This document shows, piece by piece, positions 8,701 to 17,377 of a stretch of 64,000 nucleotides of DNA. Under the pieces are notes generated by a model. It saw nothing but the letters and a program-made list of their open reading frames with translations. It did no database searches and had not been told where the DNA came from. The stretch comes from Brachybacterium epidermidis (GTDB lineage: Bacteria > Actinomycetota > Actinomycetes > Actinomycetales > Dermabacteraceae). The stretch spans positions 50,707-114,706 of the forward strand of contig NZ_JADEYR010000008.1 of NCBI RefSeq assembly GCF_015209585.1. The letters are read 5' to 3'. Every line of letters starts with the position of its first letter. The first letter of the stretch is position 1. The position numbers and the translations under genes are program-made.

Positions 8701-10836
8701 ATGGATACTCGCGTCCAGTCCCCCGGTCAGCTCTTCCAGCTGCCGCAGACCCTCGTGATCCCCCTGTTCCAGCGTCCCTACGTCTGGACCGAGGAACGGC
8801 AGTGGATCCCGCTGTGGGAGGACGTCGTGCGGCTCGTCGAACTCCGGATGGACCAGGCACCGTCGGCCACCCACTTCCTGGGCGCCGTGGTGATGCAGCA
8901 GAGCCGGGGTCAGATGGGATTCGCTGACGAGTACTCGCTGATCGACGGCCAGCAGCGATTGACCACGATCCAGCTTCTGCTCAACGCGGCGAGCATCGCG
9001 CTGCGCGATGCTGGGCAGTCCACGTCGGCCGAGCATCTCCAGATGCTCACCCTTCACGAGAGGAAGCTCGGATTCGAGGGTGCGGAGCGTTTGAAGGTGC
9101 GCCATACCAACGGAGACGGTGTCCCGTTCCTGCAGGCGATGCTTCCTGGGGACGCTCCGGACCTCGCGGCGGAATCAGCCGCCCATCCCATCCTGCTCGC
9201 GCACCGGTTCTTCTACGACCGGGTCCGCGAGTGGCTCGCCGACGGGGACGGCGACGAACTGCCCCGTCGCGCGACCGCGCTCGCGATGGCGCTCAGCCGC
9301 GGCTTCGAGATCGTCGTGATCAGCCTCAACACCGAGGAGGACTCCCAGTCCATCTTCGAGACGCTGAACGCGCGCGGCACGCCGCTCACGCAGGCGGACC
9401 TCGTCAAGAACCTCGTGTTCCAGAAGCTCGACGCCGAGGGCGCGGATATCCAGCAGGCGTACGAGCAGAACTGGCGCCTGTTCGACGAGCCGTTCTGGAC
9501 GAACGAGGTGCGCCTCGGCCGATTCACGCTCCCGCAGGTCTCCTTGTTCCTGAACCACTGGCTGGTCGCCGAGACCGGCGAGGAAGTGCGTACCCCAGCC
9601 ACCTTCGCCCGCTTCAAGCATTGGCTCGAGTACGAGAGCACCCGCTCGGTGCGTGAGGTGGTCAGCGACCTCCATGCCCAGGCCGTCCAGTACCAGGCGT
9701 GGATCACCGCGGCGACGTCACGCGAGGGCGCCGTCGATGCGGTGGAGCTGTTCTTCTACCGCTCCCTCGCCGCCGGCACTCGTGCCACCACCCCCCTGGT
9801 CCTCTGGCTCTTCGACAACGCCAATCGGGTTCCCCGCGACATCGCGGAGGAGGCATTGAGGTGGTTCGAGAGCTGGGTCGTCCGCCGCGCGATCCTCGGC
9901 CTCTCCACGGGCGACATGTCCCGCTCGGTCGCCCAGCTCATCAGCGAGCTGCGCGAGATCGATCCCACGGAGGTCGCTTCCAGGCTGCGCGACTCGCTCA
10001 CGACCTGGACCACGCCCACCACCTACTGGCCCACGGATGCCGAGGTCGAGCGCAGCCTGCACATCGCACCCGTCTACCGCACTCTCTCCCGTTCCCGACT
10101 GCGGATGGTGCTCGAGGCGATCGAGGACGATGCTCGCGGCTACAGCTCGGGCAGACGGGCATGGAGCGGAAGTCGGGTGCCGCGCGACACCATGAACATC
10201 GAGCACATCCTCCCGCGACAGTGGCGTCAGAACTGGCCCGTCGCCACGGCTCAGGACGAGATCGATCGCGACGAGCACGTGCACCGCCTCGGCAACCTCA
10301 CTCTACTCACCACCTCGCTGAATTCCTCGGTCTCGAACCGCGCATGGGCCGGGAAGCAGGAGGCGCTGACTCGCCACGACGTCCTGCTGATGAACCGAGG
10401 CCTGCGCGACGCCGTGGACTGGGACGAAGCGAGCATCTCCCGGCGTACCGCGGACGCCATCGACGCCGTTATCCGCACCTGGCCGGTCCCGACGGACCAC
10501 ACCGTGGTCCCCGAGAGCCACAAGGGAGAAGCCGACACCTCATGGATCGACTTCCGCCACGTCGTCGGTGTCGGACTCATCGAACCGGGAACCACACTCC
10601 GGGCCCGGAACCCCCATGAAGCAACCGCCTCCGTCCTCGCCGACGGCCGCATCGAGGTCCGCGGAACCGCCTACGACAGCCCGTCAGGTGCCGGCAAAGC
10701 TGTCCGTGGAGGTACGACCAACGGGTGGAACTTCTGGATCCTCCCGGACGGGCGCCGGCTCAACGCGCTGAAGGAGCCGTACCGTCGGCTGCTCGATGAG
10801 AAGCGCTCGTCGGCGCGGAGCAGCGCAGACGCCTGA
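8701..10836 (+). CDS. DUF262/DUF1524 GmrSD-type protein with C-terminal RAMA-like domain
   Basis: The 711-residue protein has DUF262 at the N-terminus (IPLFQRPYVWTEERQW near residue 18, LIDGQQRLTTIQ near residue 80). Its DUF1524 HNH nuclease is textbook: NIEHILPRQW near residue 499, followed by HRLGNLTLLTTSLNSSVSN. The last ~85 residues contain DGRIEVRGTAYDSPSGAG and then NGWNFW with DGRRLNAL, which match the RAMA (restriction enzyme adenine methylation associated) domain pattern. A RAMA module would be expected to read DNA modification, fitting a modification-dependent nuclease. The start is nine bases after the preceding stop. Together the three DUF262 genes form one transcription unit of unusual composition. 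Confidence 0.9.
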   Translation: MDTRVQSPGQLFQLPQTLVIPLFQRPYVWTEERQWIPLWEDVVRLVELRMDQAPSATHFLGAVVMQQSRGQMGFADEYSLIDGQQRLTTIQLLLNAASIALRDAGQSTSAEHLQMLTLHERKLGFEGAERLKVRHTNGDGVPFLQAMLPGDAPDLAAESAAHPILLAHRFFYDRVREWLADGDGDELPRRATALAMALSRGFEIVVISLNTEEDSQSIFETLNARGTPLTQADLVKNLVFQKLDAEGADIQQAYEQNWRLFDEPFWTNEVRLGRFTLPQVSLFLNHWLVAETGEEVRTPATFARFKHWLEYESTRSVREVVSDLHAQAVQYQAWITAATSREGAVDAVELFFYRSLAAGTRATTPLVLWLFDNANRVPRDIAEEALRWFESWVVRRAILGLSTGDMSRSVAQLISELREIDPTEVASRLRDSLTTWTTPTTYWPTDAEVERSLHIAPVYRTLSRSRLRMVLEAIEDDARGYSSGRRAWSGSRVPRDTMNIEHILPRQWRQNWPVATAQDEIDRDEHVHRLGNLTLLTTSLNSSVSNRAWAGKQEALTRHDVLLMNRGLRDAVDWDEASISRRTADAIDAVIRTWPVPTDHTVVPESHKGEADTSWIDFRHVVGVGLIEPGTTLRARNPHEATASVLADGRIEVRGTAYDSPSGAGKAVRGGTTNGWNFWILPDGRRLNALKEPYRRLLDEKRSSARSSADA

Positions 10837-10851
10837 TCTCCGGCGGAGGTC

Positions 10852-11772
10852 GTGTCCGGCTACGACGCGTCGGGCTCGTCCGAGGTTTTGCCTGCAGAGC
10901 GCCGCGAGAATAGCGAGCCCATTCGGCCCGCCGTCGCCGCAGCGGCGCCCTTCACGGCGGATCCGGCCCCCATCACGATGCCCGTGGCGCCGCTCGAGGC
11001 AGGCTCCTCCCCCTCCTCCGTGGAGTCCGGTCGAGACGGCTTGAGGGAGCCGGCGGCGATGCTGCACCGTGCCGCGCCGTGGGGGCCGGTGCCGATCTCC
11101 GGGATGCCGGTCGCGCTCACCCCGGCCGAACGGGAGGCGTACGAGGCGGAGTGGGGCGAGTTCTGCCGGGAGATGGACCTCGCGCGCCGCGGACGCTACA
11201 CCGCGAAAGGGCGGGCTGCGCTGCTGCGCTTCCGGCAGAAGGCCGGGCTGCTCCGCGTGGACTCGACGGTGCAGTGGATCGCGCAGCAGGTCGAGGCGGA
11301 GCGGCAGGTGGCCTGCTCGGTCGAGTTTGTGACCACCGCCGCGGACCCGATCACGGAGCGCCTGCGGGACGCGGGTCTCGAGGTCGCGACGATCTTCGGC
11401 CGGGACCGCTTCGACGTCGAGGAGCAGCGGCTGCGCTTCCAGACCGGGCAGGCGAAGGTCTGCGTGTTCACCACCTTCGCCTCGATCAGCCTCCACGCCG
11501 GCGAGACCCTCCCCGGCGGGAAGCAGGCGAGCACGGAGCCGCGGGTCGGAATCTTCCATCAGGCCCGCTTCTCCGGGATCGCCGGCCGACAGGTCACCGG
11601 CCGCACCCACCGCGACCACCAGGTCTCCCCCTGGCACATCGCCTACGCCGAGGACACGGTCGAGGAACAGGTGTCCAAGGTGATGGTGGAGCGGATCGCC
11701 GCCGCCTCCGACACCGTCGGCGGCGACACCGAGGGGCTGACGGACGTGGCGCAGCTGCTCGGCGCGGACTGA
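10852..11772 (+). pseudogene. Truncated superfamily 2 helicase, C-terminal half only
   Basis: The frame encodes about 306 residues, but only the part from the internal ATG at 11059 looks like conserved protein. It resembles the second RecA-like lobe of SNF2/DEAD-type helicases: a regulatory VFTTFASISLHAGE strand (motif V region), then QVTGRTHRDHQ (motif VI, with arginines) and a C-terminal helix EEQVSKVMVERIAAA. Walker A and DEAD-box motifs of lobe 1 are absent. The first 69 codons are Ala/Pro-rich and look like fortuitous reading of non-coding DNA. It lies 15 bases after the third DUF262 gene. I read it as the remnant of a mobile-element helicase that lost its 5' half, although expression from the upstream operon cannot be excluded. 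Confidence 0.6.
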
Positions 11773-11966
11773 CTGCCGACGGCGAGCCTCATGGAGGGCA
11801 GCGCCTGAGCGGCGAACCTGTCGTGTGCTCTGCCTCGATCGCTGCTCTTCTCCCCCGACGGATCGGTGCCGCCGGACGCAGCACCATGGTACGGGCCACC
11901 TTGTGCCGGGAACAGGTCTACGGTGGGGAACGCACACCGTCCCCGCGCCCCAGGAGTCACCCGCTC

Positions 11967-13451
11967 ATGCCCTGCACCACCCTCCTCGTCGGCCGCCGTG
12001 CGAGCGCCGACGGCTCCCCGCTCGTCGCCCGCACCGAGGACTCCTCGGCCGGCAGCTTCGATCCGAAGCGGGCCGTGGTGGTGCGTCCCGAGGACCAGCC
12101 GCGCAGTTACACCTCCGTGCTCGGCGGGCGCGCGATCGAGCTGCCCGAGAACCCGCTGCGCTACACCGCGATCCCGAACGCCCTGCCGGAAGAGGGGATC
12201 TGGGGCTGCGCCGGGATCAACGCGGCGAACGTCGCGATGAGCGCGACCGAGACGATCACCTCCAACCCTCGCGTGCTCGCCGCGGATCCGCTGGTCGAGC
12301 GCGACGGGGAGACCCCGGGTGGCTTCGGCGAGGAGGACTTCGTGACCCTCGTGCTGCCCTACATCCGCTCGGCCCGCGAGGGCGTTGAGCGGCTCGGGGC
12401 GCTGCTGGCCGAGCACGGCACCTACGAGATGAACGGGATCGCGTTCAGCGACGCCGAGGACATCTGGTGGCTGGAGACCGTGGGCGGGCACCACTGGATC
12501 GCGCGGCGCGTGCCGGAGGACCACTACGTGACGATGCCGAACCAGCTGGGCATCGACTCCTTCGATCTCGAGGACGCCGAGGGGCCCGGTCGCGACCACC
12601 TCGCCAGCCCCGACCTGCGAGCCTTCCTGCGCGAGCACCACCTCGACCTCACCCTGCGCGAGGACGGGCAGCGCGAGGACGTGTTCAACCCCCGCGAGGC
12701 GTTCGGCTCCCACACCGAGCACGACCACCTCTACAACACGCCCCGCGCCTGGTACATGCAGCGCACCCTCAGCCCGCACGCCGAGGACTGGGACGCAGGG
12801 CGCCCCGGCGCGAGCCCCGACGCCGACGACCTCGCCTGGAGCCGCCGGCCCGAGCGCCTGCTGACGATCGAGGACGTCAAGGATGTGCTCTCCTCTCACT
12901 ACCAGGGCACCGTCTTCGACCCCTACTCCGCGCGCGGCACCGACGCGGAGCGCCGCACCTTCCGCCCCATCGGCATCAACCGCCACAACGCGCTGGCGAT
13001 CCTGCAGATCCGCGGCGACCTGCCCGCCTCGCATCGCTCGGTGCAGTGGATCGCCTACGCCTCGCTGCCGTTCACGACGCTGATCCCGATGTTCACGAAC
13101 GTCGAGGAGGCCCCGGCCTATCTTTCGACCACCGGCGAGACGGTCTCCACCGACAGCTTCTACTGGACCTCGCGCATGATCGCGGCGCTGGCCGATGCGC
13201 ACTTCCACCAGGTGATCCCGCTCATCGAGCGCTACCAGCAGCGCACCCTCGCGCTCGGCCGCAGCGCCGTCCACACGGCCGACGAGGAGGCCGCCGCAGC
13301 CGGTACGGCGGGCGAGGTGCCGGCCCTGCTCGCCGCAGCGAACACCCGGATCGCCGAGCGGATCCGCACGGAGACCGAGGCGCTGCTCGGCCAGGTGCTG
13401 TTCACGGCGAGCGACCGCATGACCAACCGGTTCTCGCGGTCGGACGGGTGA
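11967..13451 (+). CDS. C69-family dipeptidase (PepD-like)
   Basis: The 494-residue protein is an N-terminal-nucleophile hydrolase of peptidase family C69, which cleaves dipeptides. The predicted nucleophile is Cys3 (MPCTTLLVG), exposed after removal of the first residues. Typical segments follow: ASADGSPLVARTEDS near residue 12, EEGIWGCAGINAANVAMSATE near residue 76, and NGIAFSDAEDIWWLETVGG near residue 157. I placed the start at 11967 because it puts the catalytic Cys at the N-terminus; the frame is open far upstream without family similarity. No signal peptide is visible. It stands alone between the DUF262/helicase block and a convergent IclR-type regulator, whose stop lies ten bases beyond this one. 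Confidence 0.9.
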   Translation: MPCTTLLVGRRASADGSPLVARTEDSSAGSFDPKRAVVVRPEDQPRSYTSVLGGRAIELPENPLRYTAIPNALPEEGIWGCAGINAANVAMSATETITSNPRVLAADPLVERDGETPGGFGEEDFVTLVLPYIRSAREGVERLGALLAEHGTYEMNGIAFSDAEDIWWLETVGGHHWIARRVPEDHYVTMPNQLGIDSFDLEDAEGPGRDHLASPDLRAFLREHHLDLTLREDGQREDVFNPREAFGSHTEHDHLYNTPRAWYMQRTLSPHAEDWDAGRPGASPDADDLAWSRRPERLLTIEDVKDVLSSHYQGTVFDPYSARGTDAERRTFRPIGINRHNALAILQIRGDLPASHRSVQWIAYASLPFTTLIPMFTNVEEAPAYLSTTGETVSTDSFYWTSRMIAALADAHFHQVIPLIERYQQRTLALGRSAVHTADEEAAAAGTAGEVPALLAAANTRIAERIRTETEALLGQVLFTASDRMTNRFSRSDG

Positions 13452-13461
13452 GGTGACGTCG

Positions 13462-14961
13462 TCAGACGGTGAGCAGCGCTGAGAGGCGGGCTGCAGCGGC
13501 CCTCACCAGGTCGCCGTAGTCCGTCGACCTCGACCTGTCCACGCGGCTGCGGGGGATGGTCAGGCCCACGGATCCCTGGACGATCCCGTTGATCCGCACC
13601 GGGGCCGCGACCCCGTACGCCTGGGGGATCCGTTCGCCCTCCGCGACGGCATAGCCGCGCTCCCTGATCTCGGCGAGCTCCTGCTCGAGGGGGCCCGGCA
13701 CCGCACGCCTCTCCTCCCCGGCGCCTCCCGGACGCGGAGAGGAGAGCAGCTCGGGACGGAAGGCGAGGACCGCCTTCCCGATCGCCCCCACCTCGAGCGG
13801 CACCGGCTCCCCGAGCGGCAGCACGTACTGGACCGTGCGCCGGCTGGTGATGCCCGCCCTGGTGGTGAGGACCCCGTCGTCTCCGATCAGGGACAGCCCG
13901 GCGGTCTCATGCGTCTCGGACTCGAGCGCTCTGAGCACGGGCCGGCTGAGCACCTCGGGCACGAGCGATCGACCGGCCCTGGCCACCCATCGGAACAGCG
14001 TCGGTCCGGGCAGCCACCCGCCGCCACCCTCGATCACCAGCCCGCTCTCCTGCGCCGCGGAGAGCAGCGAGGCGCAGGCGACCCGCCCCACTCCCTGCTC
14101 CTTGAGGCGGGCGGGGGTCACCGGGACGGGGGGGGGGCGCACCAGCATCTCGAGCAGCGCGACCACCTTGTCGATGTGGGTCCGCGCTGCGCGGGGGGCG
14201 GACGCTGAGGCGTCGGGATGCGGGCCGCCCCCGGCGCGGGCGATCGCCTCGGCGGCCTTCCGCAGGCTCGCCACGATCTCGGGGACGTCGGCGTCCTCGA
14301 AGTCCCATGAGGGACGCGAGCGCGAGACCGAGGCAGTGACGCCCGGCGCGAGCTCGAGGGCCACCGCGACCCCCGCGGCATCGGGGAAGTTCTGCCCGAC
14401 GCTGACCCCATACCCCTGTCGGCGCGCTTCGCCGAGCAGCGCTGCGCGGGCGGGGACCTCCAGGGTCCGCTCGGTCGGGCGCTCCGCGTCGAAGGACCAC
14501 TGCTCCTCGGGGAGCTGCGAGAGGATGGCCAGCCCCGCCGCGCCCGCATGCGTGGGGAGGGTGGTCCCCGGGCGGATCACGTACCTCAGAGGGCTCGTCG
14601 CCTCCCGGCTGCTGAGCACCGTGCACGTGCGTCCTCCGCGATCCTCCACGGAGAGGAAGACCGTGCCGCCGATCTGCCGGCGCGCCCTGTCCAGGGCCCC
14701 GTCCGCAGCGGCGAGCGCGGGGTGGGACCTCCAGAGCTCGTGCCCGAGGACCTCCATCCGAGGCCCCAGCGCGTACCGCTCGTCGTCCCACTGCTGCGCC
14801 AGGTCGAAGGAGGCGAGCGCCTGCAGCGTCCTGTTCGCGGTCGACCTGCTCAGGCCCGTGGACTCGGAGAGCTCGCGCACCCCCCAGGAGCTGTCTGCCC
14901 GTGCGACCAGTGCGTCCAGGAGGCGAAGCACAGCAGCGGTCCCGGTGGCGCGTTGGTCCAT
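13462..14961 (-). CDS. Double IclR-family transcriptional regulator
   Basis: The 499-residue protein is about twice the usual IclR length. Residues 1-245 are a complete IclR protein: winged helix with WGVRELSESTGLSRSTANRTL, then an effector domain with PTHAGAAGLAIL. Residues 262-499 form a second unit with a weaker helix-turn-helix (VTPARLKEQGVGRVACASLL) and an effector domain with LEVGAIGKAVLAFRPE and GYAVAEGERIPQAYGVAAPV. The two are joined by a Pro-rich linker encoded by nine consecutive C residues. It is divergent from the MHS transporter operon, with 97 bases between starts, and is probably its regulator. Substrate binding may differ between the two effector domains. A fused arrangement of this kind could act as a built-in dimer. 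Confidence 0.88.
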   Translation of the reverse strand: MDQRATGTAAVLRLLDALVARADSSWGVRELSESTGLSRSTANRTLQALASFDLAQQWDDERYALGPRMEVLGHELWRSHPALAAADGALDRARRQIGGTVFLSVEDRGGRTCTVLSSREATSPLRYVIRPGTTLPTHAGAAGLAILSQLPEEQWSFDAERPTERTLEVPARAALLGEARRQGYGVSVGQNFPDAAGVAVALELAPGVTASVSRSRPSWDFEDADVPEIVASLRKAAEAIARAGGGPHPDASASAPRAARTHIDKVVALLEMLVRPPPVPVTPARLKEQGVGRVACASLLSAAQESGLVIEGGGGWLPGPTLFRWVARAGRSLVPEVLSRPVLRALESETHETAGLSLIGDDGVLTTRAGITSRRTVQYVLPLGEPVPLEVGAIGKAVLAFRPELLSSPRPGGAGEERRAVPGPLEQELAEIRERGYAVAEGERIPQAYGVAAPVRINGIVQGSVGLTIPRSRVDRSRSTDYGDLVRAAAARLSALLTV

Positions 14962-14983
14962 GGACCCGAGTATCGCAGGCCCC

Positions 14984-15012
14984 TTGCCGAGGGGCGCGAG
15001 TGCCTCTACCCT
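14984..15012 (+). promoter_or_regulatory. Candidate promoter for the MHS transporter operon
   Basis: A TTGCCG box at 14984-14989 and a TACCCT box at 15007-15012 are separated by exactly 17 bases, a reasonable SigA-type promoter for an actinobacterium. It points toward the transporter gene starting at 15059 and would initiate close to 15019, just before the palindrome at 15021-15035. Confidence 0.45.
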
Positions 15013-15020
15013 TCTAAAAG

Positions 15021-15035
15021 TGGGACACCGTCCTA
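15021..15035. promoter_or_regulatory. Candidate operator palindrome between iclR-type gene and MHS transporter
   Basis: TGGGACACCGTCCTA has arms GGAC and GTCC around ACC, with one further matching outer pair. It lies right at the predicted transcription start of the transporter operon, where a bound IclR-type repressor would block initiation. The assignment is from position and symmetry only. Confidence 0.35.
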
Positions 15036-15058
15036 CCTATCGACTCAAAGGAGAGATC

Positions 15059-16393
15059 GTGAACCAGCACGCTGCTCCGCGCGCGACCACCGAGCCCCCG
15101 GGCGCCGCCCGCAAGAAGGAGGCCAAGAAGGCGACCTGGGTCGCCGTCTTCGGCACCTTCGTCGAGTACTACGACTTCAGCGTCTACGGCTACGTCGCCG
15201 CGACCATCGCCATGGCCTTCTTCCCCGCGGGGAACACGGCGGCGGCCCTGCTGAACTCCTTCGCCATCTTCGGCCTGGCCTTCGTCGCACGACCCGTCGG
15301 CGCGTGGGTCTTCGGGCATCTCGGGGACACCCGGGGCCGTCGCACCGCGCTGATCGCGACGATCACGCTGATGGGCATCGCCTCGGGCATAACCGGCCTG
15401 CTCCCCGTCTACGCGCAGATCGGGCTCGCCGCACCGGCGCTCCTGGTCATGATGCGATTCCTCCAGGGGTTCTCGGCTGGCGGGGAGATCGGCGGCGCGG
15501 CGGCGTACATCCGCGAGTGGGCGTCGCCCGGCCGACGCGCCTTCTACATCTCGTTCATCCCGAGCTTCGCGAATCTGGGCAAGGGGCTGGCGGCCGGCGT
15601 GGCCGCCATCATGGCGACCTCGCTCTCGGCGGACCAGATGGTCTCCTGGGGATGGCGGGTGCCGTTCCTGCTGGCCATCCCCTTGGCCTTCGCCGTGATC
15701 TGGATGCGCCTGCACATCGAGGACAGCCCGGAGTTCCGCGAGCTGCAGCGCTCGAGCGAGACGGCCCCGGTGCGGAAGACCCCGCTGCGGACGATCTTCC
15801 GCAAGCACCCCGCCGCGCTCCTCAAGGTGACCCTGATCGCCACGGTCCAGACCACGGGGACCTACGTCGGCACCGTCTTCGTCGCCACCTACTTCTCCGA
15901 GTTCCTCGGGTTCACCTCGGGGCAGGCCTCCACGATCGTGCTCCTGGCGGTGCTCTTCGCGGCGCTGCTCATCCCCGTCGCCGGCCTGCTGGGGAATCGT
16001 CTCGGCGGCCGCAGGATCCTTCTGATCTGCTACGCCGCCTACGTGCTCGTCACGCTGCCCGAGTTCTTCCTGATGCAGCAGCACAGCTTCGGCCTCGCGC
16101 TGCTCGGGCTGATGATCGGGATCCTCCCCTACGCGCTCTGCCAGGTGGGCACCTACTCCACCATGCCCGAGCTGTATCCCACGGACGTGCGCCACACCGG
16201 CATCTCGTTCGGGCACAGTACCGGTTCCGTGATCGGCGGAGGACTCATGCCGTACCTGTCGACCTACCTCATCGGCGCGACGGGCAACACCTATATGCCC
16301 GCCTTCCTCCTCATCCTGGCAGGCCTCGTCGGCCTCGTGACCGTGGGGGTGTTCGTCCGCAAGAATCCCGACGGCTCGCACCTCTACCGATAA
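15059..16393 (+). CDS. MHS-type (metabolite:H+ symporter) MFS transporter
   Basis: The 444-residue membrane protein has about twelve hydrophobic spans and the features of the MHS branch (ShiA, ProP, KgtP, citrate carriers). These are the N-terminal FGTFVEYYDFSVYGY, the loop 2-3 motif GHLGDTRGRRTAL and RFLQGFSAGGEIGG in helix 4. It would import an organic acid or similar small anion with protons. The start is the GTG at 15059 with AAAGGAGA just upstream, placing a lysine-rich cytoplasmic tail before helix 1. It heads an operon with a 2-hydroxyacid dehydrogenase and an RraA-like gene, so the substrate is probably a hydroxy- or keto-acid handled by those enzymes. Confidence 0.9.
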   Translation: MNQHAAPRATTEPPGAARKKEAKKATWVAVFGTFVEYYDFSVYGYVAATIAMAFFPAGNTAAALLNSFAIFGLAFVARPVGAWVFGHLGDTRGRRTALIATITLMGIASGITGLLPVYAQIGLAAPALLVMMRFLQGFSAGGEIGGAAAYIREWASPGRRAFYISFIPSFANLGKGLAAGVAAIMATSLSADQMVSWGWRVPFLLAIPLAFAVIWMRLHIEDSPEFRELQRSSETAPVRKTPLRTIFRKHPAALLKVTLIATVQTTGTYVGTVFVATYFSEFLGFTSGQASTIVLLAVLFAALLIPVAGLLGNRLGGRRILLICYAAYVLVTLPEFFLMQQHSFGLALLGLMIGILPYALCQVGTYSTMPELYPTDVRHTGISFGHSTGSVIGGGLMPYLSTYLIGATGNTYMPAFLLILAGLVGLVTVGVFVRKNPDGSHLYR

Positions 16394-16401
16394 GGGACAC
16401 C

Positions 16402-17376
16402 GTGGCCGAGATCTACGTTCCCGAACCCATCCACCCCTCCGTGCTGGAGGACATGGAGCGACGGCACGTGGTGCACCGAGGATTCGGTCCGCAGGCCGTG
16501 CCCTACGAGAGCGTCGCCGAGCGGATCGAGGCGGTGATGCCGCGGAGCGAACCCTTCCGCGCCGACCGGATCGCGGCCTCGCCGGTGCTCCGCGTGATCG
16601 CCCGTCACGGGGTCGGCGTCGACACCGTCGACGTCGACGCGGCCACCGCCGCCGGCGTCCAGGTCACCTACGTGCCCGCCGGGAACACGAACGCCGTCGC
16701 CGAGCACGTCTTCGCGCTGGGTCTCGCGCTGAGGCGCCACATCGCCACGGCGCACCGGGAGGTCTCCGACACCGGATGGCCGCGGGAGAAGTCGCATCTC
16801 GTCGGCGAGGAGCTGAGCGGAGCGACCCTGGGGATCATCGGCTACGGGAACATCGGCCGGAGGGTCGCGGCCATCGCGAGCGCCTTCGGGATGCGCGTGC
16901 TGGTAAGCGACCCCTATCTGCCCGCGGAGGGCGCGGAGGGCGACGCGCGCACGGTCGGGCTGGACACGCTCCTCCTCGAGTCCCAGCTCATCAGCATGCA
17001 CGTGCCCCTCACCGATTCCACGAGGAACCTGATCGGCGCGGAGGAGCTGGAGCGCATGCGCACCGATGCGGTCCTGGTGAACACCTCGCGCGCCGGGCTC
17101 GTGGACGAGCGCGCCCTCGTGGAGGCTCTCGACGCCGGGACGATCGCCGGAGCTGCTCTGGACGTCCTCGCCGCGGAATCAGCATCCGGTCCGGTCGAAG
17201 TCGGGGGGCGCCCTCCTGCGGAGGTCCCCCATCTCCTCGTGACCCCGCACATCGCCGGTCAGACCGCGCAGTCGCTCGCCGCCGTCGGAGCGACGGCGCT
17301 CAGCGACATCGAGGCGGTCCTCGCCGGGCGCACTCCTGCCCACCCCGTCAACGAGCCCACGACCCCGGAGGCCTGA
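16402..17376 (+). CDS. D-isomer-specific 2-hydroxyacid dehydrogenase
   Basis: The 324-residue protein belongs to the NAD-dependent D-2-hydroxyacid dehydrogenase family (SerA, hydroxypyruvate reductase and relatives). The Rossmann motif is LGIIGYGNIGRRVA near residue 143. The substrate-binding Arg is in VNTSRAGLVDE near residue 227 and the catalytic His in TPHIAGQT near residue 281. A further conserved stretch is RHGVGVDTVDVDAA near residue 68. The start is the GTG at 16402, eight bases after the transporter stop. The C-terminal ACT domain of long SerA forms is absent. With the transporter before it and an RraA-like gene after it, it most likely acts in breakdown of an imported hydroxyacid rather than serine synthesis. 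Confidence 0.88.
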   Translation: MAEIYVPEPIHPSVLEDMERRHVVHRGFGPQAVPYESVAERIEAVMPRSEPFRADRIAASPVLRVIARHGVGVDTVDVDAATAAGVQVTYVPAGNTNAVAEHVFALGLALRRHIATAHREVSDTGWPREKSHLVGEELSGATLGIIGYGNIGRRVAAIASAFGMRVLVSDPYLPAEGAEGDARTVGLDTLLLESQLISMHVPLTDSTRNLIGAEELERMRTDAVLVNTSRAGLVDERALVEALDAGTIAGAALDVLAAESASGPVEVGGRPPAEVPHLLVTPHIAGQTAQSLAAVGATALSDIEAVLAGRTPAHPVNEPTTPEA

Positions 17377-17377
17377 A

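Noticed and set aside
16395..16404. GGGACACCGT resembling half of the operator at 15021-15035
   Set aside because: It has no second arm and overlaps the start of the dehydrogenase gene, so chance similarity is more likely.
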